From Maritalea mediterranea (GTDB taxonomy: Bacteria; Pseudomonadota; Alphaproteobacteria; Rhizobiales; Devosiaceae): a stretch of 64,000 nt of DNA. The stretch covers positions 1 through 64,000 of the forward strand of contig NZ_JAKGTI010000004.1 in assembly GCF_021568695.1 (NCBI RefSeq), given 5' to 3'. Below, piece after piece: positions 16,172 to 23,696 of the stretch (position 1 is the stretch's first letter; each line of letters begins with the position of its first letter). The position numbers and the translations under genes are program-made. The notes beneath the pieces are model-generated. The model saw nothing but the letters and a program-made list of their open reading frames with translations, had not been told where the DNA came from and made no database searches.

Positions 16172-17854
16172 TCAGTAATCGCTTACTGTTGGGGCTTCAC
16201 TCTGGTCGAAATCGTCGAGCGAGGCAGGATCGACACCTTTTTCAATGCGACCAGTTTCATCCGAAAACGTTATGAAATCGGCTGTTCCTGTTCGCCCTGT
16301 TTTTCGAGATTTGAGAACCGTGATGGTTGAAGTATTGCGTACAAGTCCATTCTCGGCCTGCTGATTGCGGGATAGTGCAAACACAGCATTACTAAGCTGT
16401 TTAATCCCACCAGAACCGCGCAGATCATCCAAGGAGGGAACCCCGCCTTCTTCAAAAGGTTTACCATTTCCGGTTGGTTTCCTAAGATGTGATATGAGTT
16501 CAATGTGAATATCCAACTCAATGGTGAGTGCCTTTAGCTTGTGCATGATGGAGTCGATGCGCTTTCGCTCGTCCTCCCCGGCTTCTTCCGAAACCAGAAT
16601 GCTCAAATGGTCTAGCCAAATGAATTTGCAGCCTTGGGCAACGGCAAGGTAACGAATGATATCGTAAAGACTGTCATCTTCGAGAGACCCGAAAGCATCG
16701 TAAAGTTGGAACCTGAAATTACCTTCTGTATCCTTCGCAGCGAACAACTCTTTTGCCGCTTCGAGATACTCGGCTGTGTCCCTGAAATCTTCACCGTCTG
16801 CCTCAACCGTAAACCGACGACCAATATGGTAGGCGATCAAGTCATCACCAGTATCCTCGAGAGGTTCTTCGAGGTGGATCAGAGCTTGGTTGAAGTTTGT
16901 GGTTTTGAAGAAGTGATGCTGCAGGGCCTTGATGACGGTGGTCTTACCCATACCAGTGCCGGACGTCCAAACAACCAGTTCAGATAGTCTGGCACCACCT
17001 GCTGTCATCCAATTGAGGCGTTCCATAAACTCGGGATATGGGTAGGAAACCCGCTTCACCCGATTGGTTAGCCTTTCGATCACATCATTACCTGAGACGA
17101 TACCGTCAGGACGATAAAGCTTGGCATCCCAAAGACACTTTTGGATCAAGTGCGATTTACCTGCTTTCAACAGGTCGTTTGGGTCTTTGTATCCTTCCGG
17201 TGTGAACGCAATGTAGCATTTCCCCGCAGGAAGCAAACGCTTCACTTTATCAACGGCTTCGCGTCCGGCTTCATCATTATCGAAGAATAAGATGATCTTG
17301 TCATATTTTTGAAGCCAGTCGAGACTTTCCTTGATGGCTTTCACCGCGCTTCCCGCACCGTCTGGTAGAGAAACGACTGGCCATTTTAGGTTTCTGGCCT
17401 GTGAAACTGTAAGAGCATCAATTTCGCCTTCCGTGATGACGATTTCTCTGCCTGATTTTGGCCATAACCATTGTCCGTAAAGACCCTTAAAGGCTTTCCG
17501 GTTTTTCCATGGAAATGTTTTATCAGGGAGTCTCAGTTTTTGAGCGACAACTTTGCGATTGTCGTCGAGGTATTGAGCGACATGAACCATGCGGCCATCT
17601 CGCGGCGTCCGACCATAACTCCAGAACTTCGCAGTTTCTTCCGTGATCCCGCGTTTACCAAACGCTGAATACGACACTGGGTATAGGTCAGTCGAATTGT
17701 TCGCGCTTTGCGCTTCGCTTATGTCAACCTCCTCTCCTTCTCTCACTTGTTCGCAACTGAAACAATAGGTGTGGCCATCGCTGTAAATTGATAAAGCATC
17801 CGACGACCCACAATCAGCGCAAGGTTGATGGGCGAGAACGAGTTCGCTATCCAT
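16172..17854 (-). CDS. Primase-helicase (T7 gp4-like)
   Basis: A 560-residue protein (T7 gp4 is 566). The N-terminal zinc motif is CADCGSSDALSIYSDGHTYC followed by FSCE, as in T7. A TOPRIM primase core follows, with VITEGEIDALTVSQ near 140 and IILFFDNDEAGREA near 190. The C-terminal hexameric helicase has Walker A SGTGMGKTT near 295, Walker B FIWLDHLSIL near 405 and RGSGGIKQLSNAVFAL near 470. The acidic tail may contact the polymerase. It overlaps the coiled-coil gene by 8 bases. Confidence 0.94.
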   Translation of the reverse strand: MDSELVLAHQPCADCGSSDALSIYSDGHTYCFSCEQVREGEEVDISEAQSANNSTDLYPVSYSAFGKRGITEETAKFWSYGRTPRDGRMVHVAQYLDDNRKVVAQKLRLPDKTFPWKNRKAFKGLYGQWLWPKSGREIVITEGEIDALTVSQARNLKWPVVSLPDGAGSAVKAIKESLDWLQKYDKIILFFDNDEAGREAVDKVKRLLPAGKCYIAFTPEGYKDPNDLLKAGKSHLIQKCLWDAKLYRPDGIVSGNDVIERLTNRVKRVSYPYPEFMERLNWMTAGGARLSELVVWTSGTGMGKTTVIKALQHHFFKTTNFNQALIHLEEPLEDTGDDLIAYHIGRRFTVEADGEDFRDTAEYLEAAKELFAAKDTEGNFRFQLYDAFGSLEDDSLYDIIRYLAVAQGCKFIWLDHLSILVSEEAGEDERKRIDSIMHKLKALTIELDIHIELISHLRKPTGNGKPFEEGGVPSLDDLRGSGGIKQLSNAVFALSRNQQAENGLVRNTSTITVLKSRKTGRTGTADFITFSDETGRIEKGVDPASLDDFDQSEAPTVSDY

Positions 17855-18104
17855 TCACCTTTGACTTGGGAACCAGTGGGGCGAAATTAGACGCCAGATT
17901 TAGAGCTTCTTCCGCTTCCTCAGTGGAGCGCCGAGCTTCAACCTCAAGGGCCATCGCGGCCTGAGTTTTCTTTAAGGCTTCGCCCTGCTTTTCCTCTGCA
18001 AACTCCAATAGGTCCGAGTGGACCTTGCTGACTGCTTGCGTGATACTCGCGAGGTCTTTCTTGAACCCTAGAAGCTTTTTAACAATTTGTAGGATTACAT
18101 TCAT
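17847..18104 (-). CDS. Coiled-coil phage protein at the T7 gp3.5 position
   Basis: An 85-residue helical protein, MNVILQIVKKLLGFKKDLAS then a long Ala/Glu/Lys-rich heptad stretch (about 20-72). An amphipathic N-terminal helix could touch membrane. In T7 this place between endonuclease I and primase holds the gp3.5 lysozyme/RNAP inhibitor; this protein has no amidase motif. Function unknown; a spanin-like or polymerase-binding role are guesses. A dyad motif copy with GGAG lies just upstream. Confidence 0.6.
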   Translation of the reverse strand: MNVILQIVKKLLGFKKDLASITQAVSKVHSDLLEFAEEKQGEALKKTQAAMALEVEARRSTEEAEEALNLASNFAPLVPKSKVNG

Positions 18105-18116
18105 TTTTCGATATAT

Positions 18117-18132
18117 CTCCGTTATCGTTGAT
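18117..18132 (-). promoter_or_regulatory. Repeated dyad motif, site 7
   Basis: CTCCGTTATCGTTGAT on the plus strand, between endonuclease I and the coiled-coil gene. It is a member of the repeated dyad family, here with the right half weakened to CGTTG, and it contains GGAG on the minus strand about 12 bases before the ATG. Confidence 0.45.
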
Positions 18133-18138
18133 AATTAG

Positions 18139-18537
18139 CTATTCTTCGAGCCATTCCTTGGGAATGATCCCTTTGTCAGAATACTTAAATCCATATTTCT
18201 CGCACCACTTGGCATACGTTGTGTTGGACGTTTTACTGATCCGTTGCCGCGCGTTTTGGAAAACAAAGCGAATATCAAGATCAGGGTGCTGCTCACGGAT
18301 TAGACGGTGTTTCTGACGATCAGAAGTGAGGAACCGTCCCTTCCCTTCCAAATACATCTTCGAGCCATCTTTCTTTTTGATGACGTGGAAGTCTGGATTG
18401 TATTTGGCTTTCTTCGCTGGTTTGATGTAGTCGATTTTGTCTTCTTCAAACCAGAAATCACGACCCGACAGCCGAAGCTGCCGAGCCATTTCTCGTTCTA
18501 AACCAGAACGGTAGCGATGACCCTTAGTAGTCGTCAT
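18139..18537 (-). CDS. Endonuclease I, Holliday-junction resolvase (T7 gp3-like)
   Basis: A 132-residue junction-resolving nuclease. The catalytic pattern of T7 endonuclease I is intact: RSGLERE (Glu), YNPDFHV (Asp), and YLEGKGRFLTSDRQKH (Glu and Lys), then LIREQHPDLDIRFVF. It resolves branched DNA before packaging and breaks down host DNA. The start at 18537 (MTTTKGHRYRSG) has GGAG four bases ahead and overlaps the single-strand binding gene; the longer frame to 18621 would be Thr-rich sequence lying over that gene. Confidence 0.92.
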   Translation of the reverse strand: MTTTKGHRYRSGLEREMARQLRLSGRDFWFEEDKIDYIKPAKKAKYNPDFHVIKKKDGSKMYLEGKGRFLTSDRQKHRLIREQHPDLDIRFVFQNARQRISKTSNTTYAKWCEKYGFKYSDKGIIPKEWLEE

Positions 18538-19120
18538 CGTCTCCGTATTGGTTATCGTCGTAATCGCCTGACTGGTCTTCACCGTAATCGTCATCGATTT
18601 CATCGAAGGCGTCCAAGTCACCTTTCTGCCATGTCTTCAAGTCCACGACCTGAACAATGAGAGGACGGAGAGATACGCCGCGCTTATTTGCAGCTTCCCA
18701 TGCGTCAATCTCGGCCTGAACTTTAAGCTTGGAGCCACCACCAACTGCAACGTCAGTGGAGATTGGATTTTTCTGACCGTCGATAACCATTGGACGACGA
18801 TCCCAAAGCTTACCAGTCTTGCGTGACATTTTGTTTTTCACGCGGACCTTAAACATAATCTCCCCGGTTTCCTCACCATCATCATCGATGACAGCTTCCC
18901 AGCAGGAGTTTTTGGATTTCGCCAATGGCTTGCCCGTATGTTCCTTTGCAACCTCTTGCAGTTTCTTCATGATGGGCTTTGCTTTTTCAGCAGGAACAAC
19001 CACGTCTGCTTTATATTCACCGAACTCAACAAACTTGGTATCGGGCATATGTAGTGCTGGGTAACGTGCAACACCCATTGGGAGCATGATATGTGGTTTC
19101 TCGCTCAAATTATTCTCCAT
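18524..19120 (-). CDS. Single-stranded DNA-binding protein (T7 gp2.5-like)
   Basis: A 198-residue protein with an OB-fold region (KADVVVPAEKAKPIMKKLQEVAK and IMFKVRVKNKMSRKTGK) and a very acidic, flexible tail from about 165 (FDEIDDDYGEDQSGDYDDNQ) ending in aromatic Tyr. The acidic tail with a terminal aromatic residue is the signature of gp2.5-type SSBs and recruits polymerase and helicase. It lies between the early genes and endonuclease I, as in T7. Confidence 0.87.
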   Translation of the reverse strand: MENNLSEKPHIMLPMGVARYPALHMPDTKFVEFGEYKADVVVPAEKAKPIMKKLQEVAKEHTGKPLAKSKNSCWEAVIDDDGEETGEIMFKVRVKNKMSRKTGKLWDRRPMVIDGQKNPISTDVAVGGGSKLKVQAEIDAWEAANKRGVSLRPLIVQVVDLKTWQKGDLDAFDEIDDDYGEDQSGDYDDNQYGDDDDY

Positions 19121-19131
19121 TTACGTTTATT

Positions 19132-19145
19132 CTACGCTATCGTAG
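19132..19145 (-). promoter_or_regulatory. Repeated dyad motif, site 6
   Basis: CTACGCTATCGTAG has perfect five-base arms CTACG/CGTAG. It overlaps the stop codon of the 65-residue gene and lies 12 bases before the SSB start at 19120. Confidence 0.5.
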
Positions 19146-19329
19146 ACAAATAGGTACAGTCTTCCTCCGACAGGGGAAATTCCTCGAGGTCCAACTGAGT
19201 TGTGATTTGATCAATAAGGGAATTTACTGAAATCACTTTGGAGGGTCCCTCACCCTCTGCAGCCGCCAGATTAGCCTTTTTACGGCCAAGATAGCGACCA
19301 TCCGCATCAAACAGATCAAAATGTGTCAT
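19132..19329 (-). CDS. Small acidic early phage protein
   Basis: A 65-residue protein, MTHFDLFDADGRYLGRKKAN onward, acidic, with a predicted strand-turn start and helical middle. The ATG follows the stop of the zinc-ribbon gene directly. It resembles no family I know. Early location suggests host takeover or regulation (inference). Confidence 0.55.
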   Translation of the reverse strand: MTHFDLFDADGRYLGRKKANLAAAEGEGPSKVISVNSLIDQITTQLDLEEFPLSEEDCTYLSTIA

Positions 19330-19593
19330 TTATTCCTTAGAGGTAGACTTCGATTTTGATTTGGTCTGCTTAGTTGCGGGTGTCTTCGGCGCAGCTTGCC
19401 CTGTGCGCGGATCGACAGCTTGCGGTTCGGCAGTATTCGGATTTTTCAAGATGGATTTCCGAGCTTCGCGATCACTTGCCTCTTGCTTGGAGCGATCATA
19501 ATCACCTTTACAATTCTGGCAGATGTCACGAGCTTCTGCGGCATAGAAACTGGAACCGCATTTTTTACATTTAAGTGTGCGTAAGTTTGACAT
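19330..19593 (-). CDS. Small zinc-ribbon early phage protein
   Basis: An 87-residue protein. The N-terminus LKCKKCGSSFYAAEARDICQNC has two Cys-x2-Cys knuckles, a zinc ribbon. The rest is basic and low complexity (KTPATKQTKSKSKSTSKE). Its ATG overlaps the stop of the preceding gene. Zinc ribbons in early phage proteins often bind nucleic acid or host RNA polymerase; that is inference. Confidence 0.65.
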   Translation of the reverse strand: MSNLRTLKCKKCGSSFYAAEARDICQNCKGDYDRSKQEASDREARKSILKNPNTAEPQAVDPRTGQAAPKTPATKQTKSKSKSTSKE

Positions 19594-19829
19594 TAAACCT
19601 CCTGTTGGTAGCGGAAGAAACGGACAGACGCCAAAGCAGTTGTCCGGTTGGGTTGGACGTCCAGCACAATCTCACCACCAATTGAGAGATCAAGATCATC
19701 AATCGACTTATCACTCAGACGCCCAACGACTTCGTATTGTTTGTCGTAGGCTCGACGTTTGAAGTGAACCGACTGATGAATGTAATCTGTATTGGCGCGG
19801 ATTGTGTGCATACGTTTTGTGATGTGCAT
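19593..19829 (-). CDS. Small early phage protein of unknown function
   Basis: A 78-residue basic protein, MHITKRMHTIRANTDYIHQS onward, with a strand-rich middle YEVVGRLSDKSIDDLDLSIG and an end VRFFRYQQEV. No motif recognised. GAGAG lies before the ATG and a dyad motif copy lies about 20 bases upstream. The stop overlaps the zinc-ribbon start. Confidence 0.55.
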   Translation of the reverse strand: MHITKRMHTIRANTDYIHQSVHFKRRAYDKQYEVVGRLSDKSIDDLDLSIGGEIVLDVQPNRTTALASVRFFRYQQEV

Positions 19830-19847
19830 ATTTTACTCTCTATTTAG

Positions 19848-19862
19848 TTACGTTATCGTAGG
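19848..19862 (-). promoter_or_regulatory. Repeated dyad motif, site 5
   Basis: TTACGTTATCGTAGG on the plus strand; core TACG-TTAT-CGTA has perfect four-base arms. It lies between the 35-residue gene and the gene starting at 19829. Confidence 0.5.
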
Positions 19863-19869
19863 TAATTTC

Positions 19870-19977
19870 TTATTCAGTGATGATGATTACTGTGATCTCG
19901 ACTGGAGGCTCTGGCTCCACTTCCTCGACCAAACCAAGGGCGATCAAAAGATCAATTTCATTTTGGATATTCAGCAT
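19870..19977 (-). CDS. 35-residue acidic early peptide
   Basis: An open frame starting MLNIQNEIDLLIALGLVEEV, with a Glu-Pro-rich middle and ending VIIITE. GAGGTGAA in front of the ATG is a strong ribosome site that overlaps the stop of the upstream gene, which supports translation. Function unknown. Confidence 0.55.
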   Translation of the reverse strand: MLNIQNEIDLLIALGLVEEVEPEPPVEITVIIITE

Positions 19978-19984
19978 TTTCACC

Positions 19985-20167
19985 TCATACAATTCTGAAT
20001 GTGTTTCTGACTTCACGGGCTAATTCATCCATGAAGCGTTTCTTTTTTTGAACCATTACTGCACCCCGATAGGTGCGGCCTTTCTCTGTTTTCAGGTTTC
20101 TCCGAGAAGCTGCGAGTGCATCACAGGCTTCCCTCACCTGAATTGGAGAGGCTTGATTTTCCTTCAT
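19985..20167 (-). CDS. Small basic early phage protein
   Basis: A 60-residue basic, helical protein, MKENQASPIQVREACDALAA onward. The start is preceded by the GGAG that forms part of dyad site 4. It is the first gene after the RNA polymerase gene. Function unknown; small basic early proteins often bind host factors (general knowledge, no specific evidence). Confidence 0.6.
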   Translation of the reverse strand: MKENQASPIQVREACDALAASRRNLKTEKGRTYRGAVMVQKKKRFMDELAREVRNTFRIV

Positions 20168-20173
20168 TTTATC

Positions 20174-20188
20174 TCCGTTACCGTAGGT
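20174..20188 (-). promoter_or_regulatory. Repeated dyad motif, site 4
   Basis: CTCCGTTACCGTAGG on the plus strand, in the 22-base gap after the RNA polymerase gene. On the minus strand it reads CTACGGTAACGGAG and provides the ribosome site of the gene starting at 20167. Confidence 0.5.
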
Positions 20189-20189
20189 A

Positions 20190-22688
20190 TTATGAGAAGA
20201 AAAATTCGTTTTCTAAGATGCCCTGTAGGTCAAGCTGTCCTTTGGGCGGTATAGGAGGAATGTCCTTGTGAAATTCTGGTGAGATCAGCCTTTTGGCGTC
20301 CTCTAAGAACTCTTGAAGAACGTCATGCTCCGTATACATTTCGACAAACGTCTCACGAATAATGCGCGAGAACTTGTCAACATCGGACGGGTGAACTCCG
20401 AAGCTGTCATGGACAGCAGCAAAGTCCGTGATCCCCTCCTCTACGGCTCTTGCCACGGTCATTTGTAGGTGACATGCGTCCAACGAGTGTACGAAGGACG
20501 GGGCCACCGATGAAGCCATTTGTCTCGGGTCCAACTTATCAGTTTCATCCAACAGGCGCGGACGAATGACGCTTCCATCAAAGAAGGTCTTCAAGCGTCT
20601 AACCTTATGATTGAATTTGTACTGATGAACTGGAAGACCAGCAGGTGTACGCCACTCTATTCGACGACAATCTGGTTGGCTTTTTCCGACTAGACGGGCG
20701 ATTGATGACAGCCAGCGCATAGCACCGTCTGCTGCCACAACCACTTTTGGAATGGCTTCCCAGACCTTATTGGCTCCGTATAACTGGAAGGTGAACAAGT
20801 CATCTTCCGGCCACGGTATAGGTTCCCCGGCTTTCAACCGATCTGTTACCGCATCCGAGACATAGGTGATACATGACTGCCGAGTTCCTGCATATGGTTT
20901 CACCATCACAGGACGCTTGGTGATCTTTCGGTCCACGCCAAATTTCAACCAAGCTTTCGCCAAAGCATCGTTATCTCCACCCAAGTCTTTCTCGATTAAC
21001 TCAACGGCTGCCGAGGCAACTGCCCCATAAACATCTTGACGTTCGTCGTTAGGCGTCATGTTCACATGATACCCACCGACTTCGTCGCGAAGCATGGCGC
21101 TAAAGTGTTGAAGCCCAGAACAAGTCGCGTCGACGTCCACATGGAGACGACAAATGTATTCCTCAGGCTTCCCTTCGTGAGCCTCAGCCCACGCTAGACA
21201 CCAAGCGAGGAATTGGGCAGGATTGTCACAGTTTCCCCATTCTGCAAACGTTCCGATTGGGTCTCGGGCCACAGATCGAGCGAGTTCGTAATGAGCGTGA
21301 CCCCATCTTTCACGTTCGTGCAGAGGTAACTTGTCCTCTCCCCAACAGTTAGCACCGTGGATCGCCAACCATCGGACACCGTTTTCTCCGAGAACCTTGC
21401 CCTCCGCAAATTGAAGTAAGGCTTTGACATAATCAGGTCCCTGTGGGTTTAGACCGCTAGGTACCGGATATGCTCTCCCACGACTGTCCAGATCGTGCGG
21501 AAAATAGATTGCAGGATAGCTCGCCATCTTCCGCGCCAAACTGAAAGCCCGTTGGGCAACAACCCGCTTTCCTATCATGCGGCGGTTTTGTTCGTGAATT
21601 ATGAACCGCTCCGATTTGGCCTTGATGAACTCCTCCTGTTCGTCTGGCGAACAATCTTCAAAGTTCGGTAGGTGAGATGGCCATTCAGGAAGCGGTATAG
21701 GATCAGCTTTTGGGAGCTTCCCGCACTCCAAATTCAGTCGATAAACTTGCTCCATTACGTCTAACACTGGAACATTCACAGCCCATCGCGTCTTCTGCAG
21801 CGCATTTACACCGTGGAGGACATGGTCAAGAACTCCATTCTCGGCTTCAAGCTTTAGCTGATTGAGATAACCCCTCTTAGCACCCTTCACGAACTTATAG
21901 GGTGAAATATGGTGACTAACGTAGCCGCCCGTTTCAAGGTTATCTGGCCCCCAATCAATCGGAGAGACAATCATGGGGAATGCGGAAGTGAACAGGTCAG
22001 CGTGGTTCTCTGTCATATCGTTGATGATTTTGACAAGAGCATCGGAAGGTGTCACAGCGTAGTGAGTTTTCTTTCCGCGCCTGACAGAGACAACCTGCAG
22101 GTCACCTGTCACTTCCTTAAATCGGTCGATCAGAGCAAAGCCAATTAGGGCCATCTCATTTTTGGTCCAGATAGACCAATCAAGATCAACCTTTGAGAAC
22201 ATCTTTCGCATGTACTCCTCGCGCTTATAACGAGGAAGTTCGCGCTGATTGAAGTCCTCATGGATACGTTTGGACAACTTCCCATATTCCTGATCGAAGT
22301 GACGCAAACGCAATTCAGTGTGAATAAGTCCGGCACCGTGAAGTGCAAGACGCATAATTGAGCAAGGCTGGTCTCCGAAGTTCGAGGGGACCAAGTTGAT
22401 GATAGACTTCAACATCAAATATGAAATCATCATGGGGTCGATATCAGCGAGGAGCTGCGCGGCCCTCATACGTCGACCAACACCCCCTTGGTTAGCCTGA
22501 TGTATCCAGTCTTCAATCGCCCTGCTGTAAGGGATCAAATAGTTTTTCAACAATTTAGTCCCTACGAATGTCTCCGCATAAGTGTCTCCATCGAGACCTT
22601 TTAGGTGGTCTTTAAGAAACCGCTGGGCCGACAAAGACCGAGCTTCTTCTTCAAGACGTAATTCCATTTCGTAGAGGTTTTCGTTCAT
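20190..22688 (-). CDS. Single-subunit DNA-dependent RNA polymerase (T7 gp1-like)
   Basis: An 832-residue polymerase (T7 RNAP is 883) that transcribes the middle and late phage genes. Palm residues are clear: DVDATCSGLQHFSAMLRDEV (first catalytic Asp), KRPVMVKPYAGTRQS (catalytic Lys and Tyr) and AAVHDSFGVHPSDVD (second Asp). The region KVRRLKTFFDGSVIRPRL before SSVAPSFVHSLDACHLQ matches the specificity loop that reads promoters. The end, ILENEFFFS, has the aromatic 'foot' of T7. GAGGAG lies before the ATG. It is the first phage gene next to the attachment site. Confidence 0.95.
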   Translation of the reverse strand: MNENLYEMELRLEEEARSLSAQRFLKDHLKGLDGDTYAETFVGTKLLKNYLIPYSRAIEDWIHQANQGGVGRRMRAAQLLADIDPMMISYLMLKSIINLVPSNFGDQPCSIMRLALHGAGLIHTELRLRHFDQEYGKLSKRIHEDFNQRELPRYKREEYMRKMFSKVDLDWSIWTKNEMALIGFALIDRFKEVTGDLQVVSVRRGKKTHYAVTPSDALVKIINDMTENHADLFTSAFPMIVSPIDWGPDNLETGGYVSHHISPYKFVKGAKRGYLNQLKLEAENGVLDHVLHGVNALQKTRWAVNVPVLDVMEQVYRLNLECGKLPKADPIPLPEWPSHLPNFEDCSPDEQEEFIKAKSERFIIHEQNRRMIGKRVVAQRAFSLARKMASYPAIYFPHDLDSRGRAYPVPSGLNPQGPDYVKALLQFAEGKVLGENGVRWLAIHGANCWGEDKLPLHERERWGHAHYELARSVARDPIGTFAEWGNCDNPAQFLAWCLAWAEAHEGKPEEYICRLHVDVDATCSGLQHFSAMLRDEVGGYHVNMTPNDERQDVYGAVASAAVELIEKDLGGDNDALAKAWLKFGVDRKITKRPVMVKPYAGTRQSCITYVSDAVTDRLKAGEPIPWPEDDLFTFQLYGANKVWEAIPKVVVAADGAMRWLSSIARLVGKSQPDCRRIEWRTPAGLPVHQYKFNHKVRRLKTFFDGSVIRPRLLDETDKLDPRQMASSVAPSFVHSLDACHLQMTVARAVEEGITDFAAVHDSFGVHPSDVDKFSRIIRETFVEMYTEHDVLQEFLEDAKRLISPEFHKDIPPIPPKGQLDLQGILENEFFFS

Positions 22689-22710
22689 CTACTCCTCTGG
22701 CTGTTTATTG

Positions 22711-22733
22711 ATGTACTGGAGGGTACCTTAACT
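22711..22733 (-). promoter_or_regulatory. Candidate phage RNA polymerase promoter before its own gene
   Basis: On the minus strand AGTTAAGGTACCCTCCA (22733-22717) followed by G is a near copy of the site at 8901-8924 (15 of 17 identical) and keeps the T7/K11-like layout. It would let the polymerase transcribe its own gene. It lies just downstream of the dyad array. Confidence 0.55.
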
Positions 22734-22734
22734 C

Positions 22735-22779
22735 CATTAACGTATGTCACCCTACAATCGTAGTCTCTACGTTAACGTA
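22735..22779 (-). promoter_or_regulatory. Array of three dyad sites before RNA polymerase gene (sites 1-3)
   Basis: TACGTTAACGTA (22768-22779) is a perfect 12-base palindrome. CTACAATCGTAG (22752-22763) and CATTAACGTATG (22735-22746) are related, with centres 16 and 17 bases apart. Regular spacing upstream of the first early gene fits an operator array for a repressor. Half sites match those of five single copies in the early and middle genes. Confidence 0.6.
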
Positions 22780-22791
22780 AGATTATTGGCA

Positions 22792-22822
22792 CAATAAAAG
22801 GCCTTAGGAAGCCTAAGACCTT
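22792..22822 (-). terminator. Minus-strand terminator upstream of early genes, 2nd of two
   Basis: AAGGTCTTAGG and CCTAAGGCCTT (minus strand, 22822-22798) form an 11-pair stem with a three-base loop and one G-T pair, followed by TTATTG. It would stop transcription coming from the chromosome side. Confidence 0.6.
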
Positions 22823-22848
22823 GAAAAATAAACTCCATTAGCGGAGTT
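22823..22848 (-). terminator. Minus-strand terminator next to attachment site, 1st of two
   Basis: AACTCC pairs with GGAGTT (22848-22831) across GCTAAT and is followed by TATTTTTC. It is the first phage structure met by transcripts from the interrupted tRNA gene. Confidence 0.65.
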
Positions 22849-22857
22849 AAAATATAT

Positions 22858-22900
<43 letters not shown>

Positions 22901-22933
22901 TAAAAACTTCCCTCAGCGATGAAGTCGGCGCTG

Positions 22934-22962
22934 GGTCTAACCCAATTGCCCACAACAGTCAA
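22934..22962 (-). promoter_or_regulatory. Promoter of the interrupted tRNA-Leu
   Basis: On the minus strand TTGACT (22962-22957) and TAGACC (22939-22934) are 17 bases apart, about 34 bases before the tRNA 5' end. It now points into the prophage early region. Confidence 0.5.
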
Positions 22963-23631
<669 letters not shown>

Positions 23632-23696
23632 ATCCGGGTTTCGACCCAACAACCTGTCAAACAAGAACCCAGTCAAGGGAAATTAGGATAGATCAA

